From: an uncultured Methanobrevibacter sp.
Lineage (GTDB): Archaea; Methanobacteriota; Methanobacteria; Methanobacteriales; Methanobacteriaceae
Length of the DNA stretch: 64,000 nucleotides
NCBI RefSeq assembly: GCF_934746965.1
Contig: NZ_CAKVFS010000003.1
Location: 62,001-126,000, forward strand
Reading direction: 5' to 3'
Position numbers and translations under genes: made by a program. Every line of letters starts with the position of its first letter. Position 1 is the first letter of the stretch. The notes beneath the pieces are model-generated. The model had not been told where the DNA came from. It saw only the letters and a program-made list of their open reading frames with translations, and searched no databases. Shown in pieces: positions 1 through 7,093 of the stretch.

Positions 1-4
1 TAGT

Positions 5-160
5 TTATGTTGCTTCATCTTGTACTCCTATGTCTTTACTGAGGTATCCTACGAGTCCTCCTAATGCAACTGATGCTAATTCAATATTTTTTTGGTTGAC
101 TGCATATAATCCTATGATTATTACTCCTGCGAGTAGTAGTGTTTTGTTATTTAATTCCAT
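5..160 (-). CDS. Small membrane protein, holin-like
   Basis: A 51-residue ORF starting ATG at 160 and ending TAA at 5-7. Residues 7-20 form one hydrophobic helix (LLLAGVIIIGLYA) and residues 28-40 are a second, weaker nonpolar stretch rich in Ala, Gly and Leu. The tail is short and acidic. The size and layout resemble small holin-like proteins of viruses, but there is no diagnostic motif and the function is inference only. It shares the strand of the rest of the element. Confidence 0.55.
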   Translation of the reverse strand: MELNNKTLLLAGVIIIGLYAVNQKNIELASVALGGLVGYLSKDIGVQDEAT

Positions 161-272
161 ATAGTTTACCTTTATATTTTTTTTTATGATGGAAGGGTCT
201 CCGATTTGAACGGATAATATTTTTTTAATTCACTCATCTTTAATTAATGTAAAAATTGCCGAGAACAACAGC

Positions 273-476
273 TCATTCTGGTTGTCCGAACCCTTCATAT
301 ACTGTACCGCAGTTTTTGCAGATATATTCGTCATGATGACTATTATATACAATAGGGAAACATTCACTTATGTTTTCTGCATGTTTGAGGCATAGATTGT
401 ATTTTATTATACATTCTTTGCAGATTAATGCGTCCTCATGTTTCATGTTTTTAAATAAGGTATTGTTAATCATCAT
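273..476 (-). CDS. Small zinc-ribbon protein
   Basis: A 67-residue protein with cysteine pairs CKEC near residues 19-22 and CKNC near residues 53-56, plus a CLKH motif between them. This is the pattern of a small zinc ribbon or Zn-knuckle. No catalytic motif is seen. Small zinc ribbons are common in archaeal viruses as DNA- or protein-binding factors, so a regulatory role is plausible but not shown. The start is uncertain because the N-terminus begins with two Met codons. Confidence 0.55.
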   Translation of the reverse strand: MMINNTLFKNMKHEDALICKECIIKYNLCLKHAENISECFPIVYNSHHDEYICKNCGTVYEGFGQPE

Positions 477-634
477 ATTAAGGAGAAAATAATGAAAGAG
501 TATTTTAGGTCGGATTCGTGTTTCTAAGAAGAAAATAATAAAAAATGTATTGAACTATAAAAGGATCATTTGTAGTAAAATAGATGATAATAAAAGATTT
601 TTACCCTCCCTAAATGTGTCTCTTTCATATCTTA

Positions 635-648
635 ATGTGGACATTTAG
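635..648. repeat. 14-bp direct repeat, copy 1
   Basis: ATGTGGACATTTAG occurs here and again at 913-926, 278 bp apart. An inverted CTAAATGT lies upstream at 610-617 and could pair with the ACATTTAG part (641-648). The two copies bracket a short plus-strand ORF. The function is unknown. Confidence 0.5.
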
Positions 649-713
649 GTTAGCTAAATGCTATAAAATAAGAATGTTATTTTGTAGATTTATAAAAAAG
701 GGAGGGTTTTCAT

Positions 714-845
714 ATGCTAATGTCAAATAAAAAAAAGGTTTTAGAAAAGCTGGACCCCCCTTTTTTGTATTCTATGTTAAATTATGCACTTATCAGAAAA
801 GGAGAAGTAAATAAAAATAATTATAAGATAAACACAACAGTATAA
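714..845 (+). CDS. Small plus-strand ORF, unknown
   Basis: A 43-residue ORF beginning ATG at 714, preceded by a strong Shine-Dalgarno GGGAGGG at 701-707. The product is lysine and asparagine rich with a short hydrophobic middle. It is against the direction of all neighbouring element genes and sits between the two copies of a 14-bp direct repeat. The ribosome binding site is the main support. It could be a small regulator or peptide, or chance. Confidence 0.35.
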   Translation: MLMSNKKKVLEKLDPPFLYSMLNYALIRKGEVNKNNYKINTTV

Positions 846-912
846 TGTGAATTTATAAGAACGAAATAGATAGACTTATTTTTATTTAATTTTCCCTCTT
901 CCTCATACATTG

Positions 913-926
913 ATGTGGACATTTAG
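913..926. repeat. 14-bp direct repeat, copy 2
   Basis: Second copy of ATGTGGACATTTAG. It overlaps the stop codon of the zinc-knuckle gene that ends at 923. The surrounding 846-922 stretch holds no gene I can support. Confidence 0.5.
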
Positions 927-1183
927 AAAGGTACTAGACCACGTTTACGCATTTCCTTTTCCACAGTCCGCAACTCAGACCAAATATCATCACGAGGAGT
1001 AACCCCTAATTCACCCGTACCTAACGTGGGTTTAACTCCATACTTTTTACGGAATTGTCGTTGCCACTCTGTTTTTAATTCGCGTCTACCGTAATGTCTA
1101 CAGTTATCACTACAGTATACTTGCCTGTTATGTGTTTTAACGAATAATGCTCCACAATACTGACATTTAAATACTTTCACCAT
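923..1183 (-). CDS. Zinc-knuckle protein
   Basis: An 86-residue protein with a four-cysteine knuckle: C7, C10, C24 and C28 (CQYC, then CSDNC). It is followed by a basic Arg/Lys-rich stretch. This layout is common in small phage-borne DNA-binding proteins and HNH-associated zinc knuckles, but no HNH catalytic residues are present. It lies just downstream of the next gene in the same direction. A nucleic-acid-binding role is inference. Confidence 0.65.
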   Translation of the reverse strand: MVKVFKCQYCGALFVKTHNRQVYCSDNCRHYGRRELKTEWQRQFRKKYGVKPTLGTGELGVTPRDDIWSELRTVEKEMRKRGLVPF

Positions 1184-1192
1184 AATTATCCC

Positions 1193-1561
1193 TTAAAATA
1201 ATTTATGTCTTTTAGGTTTTACCGTGTCTAAACCGTATACTTCCTTATAATATTTTTCCTGTTCCTCAGAGGGTGTTTTATCATTTACACTAATTAGTTT
1301 ATTATTTGCACTTATTTTAACCTTATCTCCTGTATTTTCATCTATTGCAATACCTACAAGTGTACCCTCTTCTCTACTGTAAGGAATTAATTTTTGTTTC
1401 CGTTCATGTTTATTACATTCATTGTATGCGTAATCTATGATTTTTTCAGCAATTTCTGCTTCTAGATTAGTTTTAACTATTGTTTTGTTGGTTAATCTGT
1501 CTTGTAATTGCCAGTTCCCGACATGATATTCTTTCTTGTATCGTTCTATCATTTGACTCAT
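1193..1561 (-). CDS. Hypothetical element protein
   Basis: A 122-residue soluble, charged protein that I do not recognise. It has no transmembrane segment or cysteine cluster. Its start overlaps the stop of the upstream gene by 4 bp (1558-1561), which suggests translational coupling within the element operon. Confidence 0.65.
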   Translation of the reverse strand: MSQMIERYKKEYHVGNWQLQDRLTNKTIVKTNLEAEIAEKIIDYAYNECNKHERKQKLIPYSREEGTLVGIAIDENTGDKVKISANNKLISVNDKTPSEEQEKYYKEVYGLDTVKPKRHKLF

Positions 1562-1782
1562 GAATATTCCTCTTCATATATTTTTTTGTGGTGTACTATT
1601 AGTTGTATTGCTTCTTTTTCTGTGTAGTCTTCTTTTTTTAGTTCTGTTAGGAGTATTATTATTGATGCTCTTAGTATGTCCCTTATTGATAATTTTGTAT
1701 TATATTTACTGTTTGCTGTTTCTTTGATCATGTTTAGTTCGTGGTGTAGGTTGTTGTTTATGTAGGTTGTTACTTGCTTCAT
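1558..1782 (-). CDS. Possible ribbon-helix-helix DNA-binding protein
   Basis: A 74-residue protein whose N-terminal strand (KQVTTYINNNLHHELNMI) followed by two helices fits the size and pattern of a ribbon-helix-helix regulator. There is no other diagnostic motif, so the family call is tentative. It overlaps both neighbours by ATGA-type junctions. Confidence 0.5.
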   Translation of the reverse strand: MKQVTTYINNNLHHELNMIKETANSKYNTKLSIRDILRASIIILLTELKKEDYTEKEAIQLIVHHKKIYEEEYS

Positions 1783-1928
1783 TGGTAGCCTCTTGTTTTT
1801 TCTTTGTATTGTTTTTTTAGTTGTATTTCTTCTTGTATTTCTTTTTGTGTTGTTATTCCTTCGTGGAATCCGTCTAGGTATCCTTCTTTGTATCCTTTCA
1901 GATATTCATCTATGTTTGTTTTACTCAT
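1779..1928 (-). CDS. Small charged protein
   Basis: A 49-residue ORF starting ATG at 1928 and ending TGA at 1779-1781, which overlaps the ATG of the next gene (ATGA). It contains a short internal repeat, YLKGYKEGYLDGF, and then a Gln/Glu/Lys-rich helix. The function is unknown. The overlap and the codon pattern support it over the antisense reading frame on the plus strand. Confidence 0.6.
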   Translation of the reverse strand: MSKTNIDEYLKGYKEGYLDGFHEGITTQKEIQEEIQLKKQYKEKTRGYQ

Positions 1929-1929
1929 A

Positions 1930-2100
1930 TTATAACTCCTCTAAAAGTAATCCACAAACATACTCCCTATGTGTACGGACTGAAGCACATGGTTTAACTT
2001 GTTCTATATTGTATTCTCCTTCCCCTTCTTTGAAACACATTACTGTGGTGTCATCAGGGTATTCTTGTAGTTTATCTGTTAATTCTTTTACTGTTATCAT
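1930..2100 (-). CDS. Small phage-type protein (KELxxxLQEYPDD)
   Basis: A 56-residue ORF with an N-terminus of the form MITVKELTDKLQEYPDDTTV. This is a recurrent motif of small, uncharacterised phage proteins (KELIxxLxxxPxDxxV). Its ATG overlaps the upstream stop as ATGA at 2097-2100. The biochemical role is unknown. Confidence 0.65.
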   Translation of the reverse strand: MITVKELTDKLQEYPDDTTVMCFKEGEGEYNIEQVKPCASVRTHREYVCGLLLEEL

Positions 2101-2282
2101 ACTTTCACCGTTTTAACTTCAAGATAATTATCACAATGATTAATTTTATAATATTCTATGAGTTGATAAGCATCATCTTCATCAATGAATACTGCCATTA
2201 TCATATCTGTAAGTGCATCTACTACCTGATAGTACTCTTCATGTCCTTTAATTAGGTTTAAGTCAATTTCTATTTTAGTCAT
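2097..2282 (-). CDS. Hypothetical element protein
   Basis: A 61-residue, acidic, soluble protein with no recognised motif. It overlaps the preceding phosphatase gene by 8 bp and the following gene by 4 bp, so it is part of the same coupled string of genes. Confidence 0.55.
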   Translation of the reverse strand: MTKIEIDLNLIKGHEEYYQVVDALTDMIMAVFIDEDDAYQLIEYYKINHCDNYLEVKTVKV

Positions 2283-2622
2283 ATATTACATCCTCCGTTT
2301 TATCCCAATATGGTTTAAAATCCTTTAACTCACATAATACAGCATCATAATCTCCATTAAATCTTATTGCACGGTCATCAATATATGCTGCTGCTGGTAT
2401 TTTCTGATTTGTAACAGTCAAATCTGGGAGATTATTATGTTTCAACCATTTTTTAACTCGTTGAGTGTTCCTTGCTGTGAGTATGATTACCTCATATTCT
2501 TTTTGAAGTTCTTTTATGAATTCCTGTACATTTAATCGTGGTTCTCCTAGGTCAGTTTCATCATATTCTTTGTAATTGTTTAGTACTCCATCAAAGTCTA
2601 CACATACTTTTAGTTTAACCAT
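2275..2622 (-). CDS. HAD-superfamily phosphatase
   Basis: A 115-residue protein with the HAD core: nucleophile motif DFDGV (D9, D11), motif II in VIILTAR, and the acidic motif YIDDRA near the C-terminus. It is a cap-less short HAD of the type carried by many viruses, probably acting on nucleotides or nucleic-acid ends; the substrate is not evident. The ATG at 2622 is preferred over an upstream GTG because GAGGGTG lies 6 bp before it. Confidence 0.75.
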   Translation of the reverse strand: MVKLKVCVDFDGVLNNYKEYDETDLGEPRLNVQEFIKELQKEYEVIILTARNTQRVKKWLKHNNLPDLTVTNQKIPAAAYIDDRAIRFNGDYDAVLCELKDFKPYWDKTEDVIYD

Positions 2623-2624
2623 TA

Positions 2625-3113
2625 TTAGCACCCTCTTGTATTATTTGTTTCTTTATTATCCTCTTCCCCATCATCAGATTTAGGATATCTCTTATTATCA
2701 ACTATACAACCATCAAAATTATACATATTCTTCCTACAGCATTTATCACATGCTGAAATTACTTTATCCGCATACCTTTCCTTAAGAAACCTATTAACCT
2801 CCTTTTCATTAGTGAATAATTTACCATCTTCAATTCTAGTAGTTGCTCGAATAATTTTTCGTTCAAACCCATATTTTCGTTTTAACTCAACAGCTATTAT
2901 GTTAAGTAATCTCCCAACTGTTATCAGGCAGGGTTCCATGCCCTTATCTCCAAACACATTTTCCTTACATGCTCGGTCGATGAATTCATCAAGTACATCT
3001 TGCACCATTACACCGAGTTGTTGTTCATCATATTGATTTGTATGTATTAATAATAGTTCTTCCTCACAGTCATCAAAAGGATGAAATGTTCCTATTTTGT
3101 AAATATGCTTCAT
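2625..3113 (-). CDS. Hypothetical protein with C-terminal cysteine cluster
   Basis: A 162-residue protein. The first 110 residues look like a mixed alpha/beta domain. A cluster CDKCCRKNMYNFDGC follows, which could bind zinc or an Fe-S cluster, and then a charged tail. I do not recognise the family. The start overlaps the upstream small ORF by 4 bp. Confidence 0.6.
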   Translation of the reverse strand: MKHIYKIGTFHPFDDCEEELLLIHTNQYDEQQLGVMVQDVLDEFIDRACKENVFGDKGMEPCLITVGRLLNIIAVELKRKYGFERKIIRATTRIEDGKLFTNEKEVNRFLKERYADKVISACDKCCRKNMYNFDGCIVDNKRYPKSDDGEEDNKETNNTRGC

Positions 3114-3259
3114 TCTGTGTCCTCCAATTTATCCAATATAAAAAACACAAGCAGTAATGCTCGTGCATCCATTAGATGATAGTTATGTTCATCTAAATCT
3201 TTTTTAAGGTGGTTTAGTATCTTGTATGCTTCTGCCCTATAATTGTCAATACTACTCAT
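3110..3259 (-). CDS. Small helical protein
   Basis: A 49-residue ORF starting ATG at 3257-3259. The stop TGA overlaps the ATG of the next gene (ATGA at 3110-3113). It is mostly helical with a hydrophobic C-terminal half (ARALLLVFFILDKL). The function is unknown. Confidence 0.5.
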   Translation of the reverse strand: MSSIDNYRAEAYKILNHLKKDLDEHNYHLMDARALLLVFFILDKLEDTE

Positions 3260-3285
3260 TCTATGTCCTCCTTATCAATCATAAA

Positions 3286-3510
3286 TTACCCTCCTTCATT
3301 TGCAAAATGGAAATCATCTAACTCTATAACCTTAATTACTTCATTTAACACTTGTATAACTGCTTCAGATACATAGTCATCTATTTTGTGACGCATAAAA
3401 TCATCAAGATTTAATTCACTAACATATTGTTTTCGACTATGATTTAATTCTACTTGAAAGTAATCTCTTTTTGATTCAAGATACGTTATTAATTCTTTTT
3501 CATCAATCAT
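3286..3510 (-). CDS. Hypothetical element protein
   Basis: A 74-residue acidic helical protein with no recognised motif. It sits in the same-strand string of element genes with short spacers on both sides. Confidence 0.55.
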   Translation of the reverse strand: MIDEKELITYLESKRDYFQVELNHSRKQYVSELNLDDFMRHKIDDYVSEAVIQVLNEVIKVIELDDFHFANEGG

Positions 3511-3532
3511 TTAAAATCCTCTTTTATTTCAT

Positions 3533-3931
3533 TTAATCTATGTGAGATAATTTTTTAATAAGTAACCTCTCCATTCTTTCAACTTCATCAGATAAAACAT
3601 CTGCCATGTGTTTGTATTTCAAAGTATTGTTATATTTTTTCACAAATTTTAAAACAGTTTCAGCAGGAAAATTCTCTAAAAGCTTTTGAATAATTTTTGT
3701 ATCATTATCATGATAGCAGTAACTTTCAAGTATCAACTCCGTGTATTTAAAGTCAGATATAACTACTGCTGATGGAAAAGACATATTTCTTAATGCAATA
3801 TCCAAATCTAGCTCATGTTCCCGTATAAAATTTGCTAAAATCATTCTCTCCTCAATTGTTAAGTCAGGTAATTTCTCCCTGATTTTTTCTTTGATTTCAT
3901 CAAGTTTTAATTGATATGAACTACCATACAT
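3533..3931 (-). CDS. Hypothetical helical protein
   Basis: A 132-residue protein of predominantly helical, charged sequence. There are no membrane segments and no metal or nucleotide motifs. I do not recognise it. It begins only 3 bp after the stop of the next upstream gene. Confidence 0.6.
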   Translation of the reverse strand: MYGSSYQLKLDEIKEKIREKLPDLTIEERMILANFIREHELDLDIALRNMSFPSAVVISDFKYTELILESYCYHDNDTKIIQKLLENFPAETVLKFVKKYNNTLKYKHMADVLSDEVERMERLLIKKLSHID

Positions 3932-3934
3932 AAT

Positions 3935-4150
3935 CTAATACCTCCCATTCTTTTTTAGATGATATATACCACTAACACGATACTTATTACATCCTACCAT
4001 AACGAATAATCCATTAATGAACTTATTCACATAATAAACTCTATCCATTTTCATTACAGTATCGTTAGGACAATAACGATTAAAATCATAACTATAACAT
4101 TGTTTTGCAATGTTTGTAGGGTTACGGAACAATCTCTCAGAAGCACTCAT
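3935..4150 (-). CDS. Hypothetical element protein
   Basis: A 71-residue basic, aromatic-rich protein without a recognisable motif. It overlaps the upstream 39-residue ORF by 4 bp. Confidence 0.55.
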   Translation of the reverse strand: MSASERLFRNPTNIAKQCYSYDFNRYCPNDTVMKMDRVYYVNKFINGLFVMVGCNKYRVSGIYHLKKNGRY

Positions 4151-4266
4151 CGTATCTCCTCCTTATTCTGTACCTGGGGCTGTCGCTGAGATGGCTCAGG
4201 AACACGATAAACCACATCAGATTTAAACAATCCCTTAAACCATCCATACAACCTTTTAATCATCAT
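4147..4266 (-). CDS. Very small ORF between coupled genes
   Basis: A 39-residue ORF starting at the ATG pair 4261-4266. It overlaps the dCTP deaminase stop upstream and the next ATG downstream (ATGA at 4147-4150). The N-terminus is amphipathic (IKRLYGWFKGLF) and the tail is polar. It is supported only by its fit between overlapping genes. Confidence 0.45.
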   Translation of the reverse strand: MMIKRLYGWFKGLFKSDVVYRVPEPSQRQPQVQNKEEIR

Positions 4267-4763
4267 TTATTCCACCTACTACAAACAACACCCGTATCAC
4301 CTTGATATTTTCCATTATAAGGACACTCACAAGGACTTGATAGTGTTTCAAAGACTATCTGACATAAACAGTCACCATAACATAATTTAAAAGGTTTATC
4401 ACTACAATTAAACAATTCCAAAGTAATATTGCCTTCGAATCCTGGGTCAATGTATCCTGCAGTTATATGAACCATCACCCCGAGTCTGCCAATGCTGGAT
4501 CTTCCTTCAACACGAGCAACAATATCATCAGGTATTGTTAGGTATTCTATTGTTGAGCCTAATATGAATTCTCCAGGCTTCAATAAGTAACCTTCCTCGT
4601 TGAACTGTATTGTTTCACCATTAATCCTTTTAAGTTCCACGCCTAATCTTAAATCAACACTTGCAGGTTGAACTCGCTTTTGAAAAACCGCTAATAAGCT
4701 ATTAGTAAAAGGAAATAACTCTTCCCATCTAGCCATTATATCCTTGTCACATAATACCGTCAT
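4263..4763 (-). CDS. dcd: dCTP deaminase
   Basis: A 166-residue protein of the dCTP deaminase/dUTPase superfamily. It has RSSIGRLG (residues 88-95) and TAGYIDPGFEGNITLE (101-116), with E116 at the catalytic glutamate position of deaminases, and a C-terminal KYQGDTG segment that normally closes over the nucleotide. Dcd converts dCTP to dUTP, and some archaeal forms also hydrolyse dUTP. Viral copies adjust the dNTP pool during replication. It overlaps its neighbours and sits upstream of the phosphatase in the same transcription direction. Whether it is mono- or bifunctional cannot be told from sequence alone. Confidence 0.9.
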   Translation of the reverse strand: MTVLCDKDIMARWEELFPFTNSLLAVFQKRVQPASVDLRLGVELKRINGETIQFNEEGYLLKPGEFILGSTIEYLTIPDDIVARVEGRSSIGRLGVMVHITAGYIDPGFEGNITLELFNCSDKPFKLCYGDCLCQIVFETLSSPCECPYNGKYQGDTGVVCSRWNK

Positions 4764-5110
4764 TAATATCTACTCCTTTTAAAATTATTCATATATACTC
4801 CAGTTTCCTTTAAAACCAGTTCTAACTTATCTTTATCCCAATCGTACTCAATCAGTTTATCCCTAACCTTTTTAGCATCATATAGCGAACTATATGTACC
4901 ATAATAAACCATTTTGCTGTGTAATGATTTATTAACTATGAATTTATTTTTTCCGTTCCTCTTAATATGTTTACCATATTTTGAGGGATTTTTTACAACT
5001 AACTTCTGTAATGATTCTAATTCTTCAAATGCTTGTTTAAAAGTTAATCCATGTTTTGTTAGGATTTCACCTATACTCAAATCAGGATTATCCTTAAAAA
5101 TATTACTCAT
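4763..5110 (-). CDS. AP2-like DNA-binding protein A
   Basis: A 115-residue protein. Residues about 45-90 form an AP2-like/integrase-N-terminal-like unit: KHIKRNGKNKFIVNK, then YYGTYSSLYDAKKVRD. The N-terminal 40 residues are helical, with an ISIGEIL-type motif. A paralogous unit lies in the gene at 6085-6384. Such domains bind DNA in three strands and one helix, so a regulatory or DNA-processing accessory role is likely. The start overlaps the stop of no neighbour but directly abuts dcd. Confidence 0.6.
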   Translation of the reverse strand: MSNIFKDNPDLSIGEILTKHGLTFKQAFEELESLQKLVVKNPSKYGKHIKRNGKNKFIVNKSLHSKMVYYGTYSSLYDAKKVRDKLIEYDWDKDKLELVLKETGVYMNNFKRSRY

Positions 5111-5113
5111 ACC

Positions 5114-5278
5114 TTATCCCCCATCTTTTTCTTGTATTATTTTAATTTTTAAACGGTTACTTACTTGTTCTAAATGTATTGCTAAATCAAAACATTGTCC
5201 TTCATTATTAGGATTAGTTTCCCGTATATGGTTAATTAAATCCTTTTTTTCTTGTTTTGAAAAATACAATTTAATCAT
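5114..5278 (-). CDS. Small hypothetical protein
   Basis: A 54-residue, charged helical ORF with ATG at 5276-5278 overlapping the upstream TGA (ATGA) and ending TAA at 5114. The function is unknown. The coupling supports expression. Confidence 0.55.
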   Translation of the reverse strand: MIKLYFSKQEKKDLINHIRETNPNNEGQCFDLAIHLEQVSNRLKIKIIQEKDGG

Positions 5279-5418
5279 ATCCTCTCACGTATCGTCTGTA
5301 ATAATTCATTTGCCTTTTCAATAGTTATAGCAACTTGTCCAAGAATTGCGAGACTACAAAGGCAGATAATCACTTGTACTATAATGATTATTGCAGCTGT
5401 AACAAATAATACACTCAA
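5275..5418 (-). CDS. Small membrane protein with TTG start
   Basis: A 47-residue ORF. The TTG start (5416-5418) overlaps the TGA of the nuclease gene as TTGA, with AGGAGGG 8-9 bp upstream. Residues 3-30 are strongly hydrophobic (one transmembrane helix), followed by a charged helix ending ELLQTIRERI. The function is unknown. Confidence 0.5.
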   Translation of the reverse strand: MSVLFVTAAIIIIVQVIICLCSLAILGQVAITIEKANELLQTIRERI

Positions 5419-6071
5419 TTCCTATTCCCTCCTTGTAATTGTTTTATCACATTTTCTGCTATTTTATCCCCTATACCAGGTATACTTGTTAAATCATCAT
5501 ATGTGATGTTAAGTAAGTCGTTTAAACTGTATAATCCTAATTCACTTGTTATTTGTTCTGCACGTACTGAATCAATACGAGAAATACTTGAAGCAAGAAA
5601 ATTAGCAGCAGGATTATCAATCTTATTACTATTTTTCCTCATAACAGGTTTATGATCTAAACATTTTTCTGCTTGTATTTTCATCATCTTGAAACATTCT
5701 ACCACATCACCAAACACAGGGATTACTGTTGTATATGTGTTTAGTCTACTGATTGCTCCGTAAAGTTGGTATTTGCTTGTTTTTAATCCACTAGCATAAT
5801 GTAAACTACGTAATTGTTTGTTTATGTTACTTGTACCTAATTCAATAATTATGAAATGATAAGGGTATGTTTCACTTTGATTGATTGCTTGATTAAATAT
5901 CCTACCTGTCATTATACTTCCTACAAAGTCAGGTAATGTCTTATATTCAAATACTACTTGTTTATTGAAGACGTAATCACCTACAGGTAATTCTTTAACG
6001 GTGACATTATTATAGAATTTTTTGGCTTCTTCTATTCTTTTTTGTTCTCTACTATCTACTATTATATCCAT
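5415..6071 (-). CDS. ERCC4/XPF-type nuclease with HhH domain
   Basis: A 218-residue protein. The N-terminal ERCC4 nuclease domain shows DSRE (6-9), GDY (31-33) and E42-x-K44, the metal-binding GDXnERKX3D-like pattern, here with EYK in place of ERK. The C-terminal 60 residues carry a helix-hairpin-helix unit (LTSIPGIGDKIAENVIKQL). XPF/Mus81-like enzymes cut branched or flap DNA. Without a helicase domain this is the short nuclease form seen in viruses and archaeal NucA-like proteins. Together with the annealing protein and the AAA+ ATPase it makes up a replication-recombination module. Confidence 0.85.
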   Translation of the reverse strand: MDIIVDSREQKRIEEAKKFYNNVTVKELPVGDYVFNKQVVFEYKTLPDFVGSIMTGRIFNQAINQSETYPYHFIIIELGTSNINKQLRSLHYASGLKTSKYQLYGAISRLNTYTTVIPVFGDVVECFKMMKIQAEKCLDHKPVMRKNSNKIDNPAANFLASSISRIDSVRAEQITSELGLYSLNDLLNITYDDLTSIPGIGDKIAENVIKQLQGGNRN

Positions 6072-6084
6072 GCTTTTAAACCCT

Positions 6085-6384
6085 TCATTTTTTCTGTATT
6101 TCCCCTAATTTTGTTTTTGCTTCATCTAATGTCTTATATGACCCAAAATAATAAAGTTTTCCTTTTATTTTTCTTTGAATATGGTATTTACCATGATTAA
6201 TACTTATATATTTAGGTAAATCATATTTACGATGTATCCTCTGTTTTACACGAGGTTTTACTCCTGTTTGATTGTATGCGTGTCTTTTCCAGGTCATACA
6301 ACGTGTGTTGCCAATATTATATTTTTGTCGTAATTGTTTTGTTGTCATACCTTGAAGATAATCATCAACGAATGATGCAGGCAT
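6085..6384 (-). CDS. AP2-like DNA-binding protein B
   Basis: A 99-residue protein. The N-terminus reads as a short helix-turn-helix (DYLQGMTTKQLRQKYNIGNT). The C-terminus is an AP2-like unit (KYHIQRKIKGKLYYFGSYKT, then DEAKTKL) resembling that of the protein at 4763-5110. The ATG at 6384 has GGAGAAC just upstream. It is probably a DNA-binding regulator or accessory factor. Confidence 0.6.
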   Translation of the reverse strand: MPASFVDDYLQGMTTKQLRQKYNIGNTRCMTWKRHAYNQTGVKPRVKQRIHRKYDLPKYISINHGKYHIQRKIKGKLYYFGSYKTLDEAKTKLGEIQKK

Positions 6385-6470
6385 GTGTTCTCCTTCAACA
6401 ATCCTAAAATTTTTATTAATTATATTATCATACCTCCTTTTTTCCTTTAGTCATATTTTAATTAAATTAA

Positions 6471-6512
6471 TAGTACTATAGAAAATAATATAACAAGTAC
6501 ATTAATATGTAC
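6471..6512. promoter_or_regulatory. Promoter region with inverted repeats
   Basis: Between the genes at 6085-6384 and 6523-6852 lie TAGTACTA (6471-6478) and a GTACAT-TAAT-ATGTAC inverted repeat (6497-6512). AGTACT is also the core of the operator near the AbrB gene. This is a plausible control site for the minus-strand genes downstream. Confidence 0.35.
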
Positions 6513-6522
6513 ATGTATAATC

Positions 6523-6852
6523 CTATAATCCACCACGTCTCCTTAAAATATAAGTAATACTTTCTTTTTTCCTGTATAGTTTTGTAAGTTCATTCACAAT
6601 ATTTTCCTTTCGAGAAAACAATACACCTAAAGGTTCACCTATATAAACAGGATAATTATACCTCTCATTTTTAAGACTATACTGAATCATGACTTTAACC
6701 TCTTTTAATTCGAATAGTTTTTGATTAATCTCACTGTTTACTTTCAGTAATGTTTTGTGATTTTGTATGTTTAAGGTACACTGCATTTTTTCTTCACAAT
6801 TTTCACATTGTAGATCACACAACATTTCAAAATTTTTTTTGATTTTTATCAT
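6523..6852 (-). CDS. Small protein with N-terminal cysteine cluster
   Basis: A 109-residue protein with C-x3-C-x2-C-x5-C near residues 12-26 (CDLQCENCEEKMQC), probably a zinc or Fe-S site, followed by a helical, basic C-terminus ending in YILRRRGGL. It is the first gene after the repeat-rich intergenic region. The function is not recognised. Confidence 0.6.
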   Translation of the reverse strand: MIKIKKNFEMLCDLQCENCEEKMQCTLNIQNHKTLLKVNSEINQKLFELKEVKVMIQYSLKNERYNYPVYIGEPLGVLFSRKENIVNELTKLYRKKESITYILRRRGGL

Positions 6853-7093
6853 AATTATTAAAGTAATTTAGTAATCTAGTAATTTACAAAATTAAGTAAT
6901 TTAGTAATCTAGTAATTTACAAAATTAAGTAATTTTTTATTCTATAGTACCCTGTTCTGTAGAGAAAAATTACTTTAAAATTACTAAAAAAACAAGACAT
7001 TATATTCCTTAAAAAGTCATTTAAAGCAAGTATAACTTGTTTTTAAAGTAATTTAATGAAAAAATTACCTAAATTACCTTTTAGATTACTTTA
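6853..7093. other. Repeat-rich intergenic region, candidate replication origin
   Basis: 241 bp without a gene, extremely AT-rich. It holds two 33-bp tandem repeats (6861-6893 and 6894-6926), a partial third (6927-6935), and several further AGTAAT/ATTACT elements in both orientations up to about 7092. It lies next to the replication ATPase gene. Iteron arrays beside a replication initiator are typical of plasmid and viral origins. It could alternatively be an operator array. Confidence 0.5.
6861..6935. repeat. Tandem 33-bp repeats (iteron-like)
   Basis: Unit beginning AAGTAATTTAGTAATCTAGT, two exact copies in tandem plus 9 bp of a third. Within each unit AGTAAT occurs three times, so the array also has a shorter 10-11-bp rhythm. 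Confidence 0.85.

Noticed and set aside
1793..2116. Plus-strand ORF of 107 codons with hydrophobic, Leu/Phe-rich N-terminus
   Set aside because: It is antisense to two overlapping minus-strand genes (1779-1928 and 1930-2100) that have ATGA coupling and normal composition.
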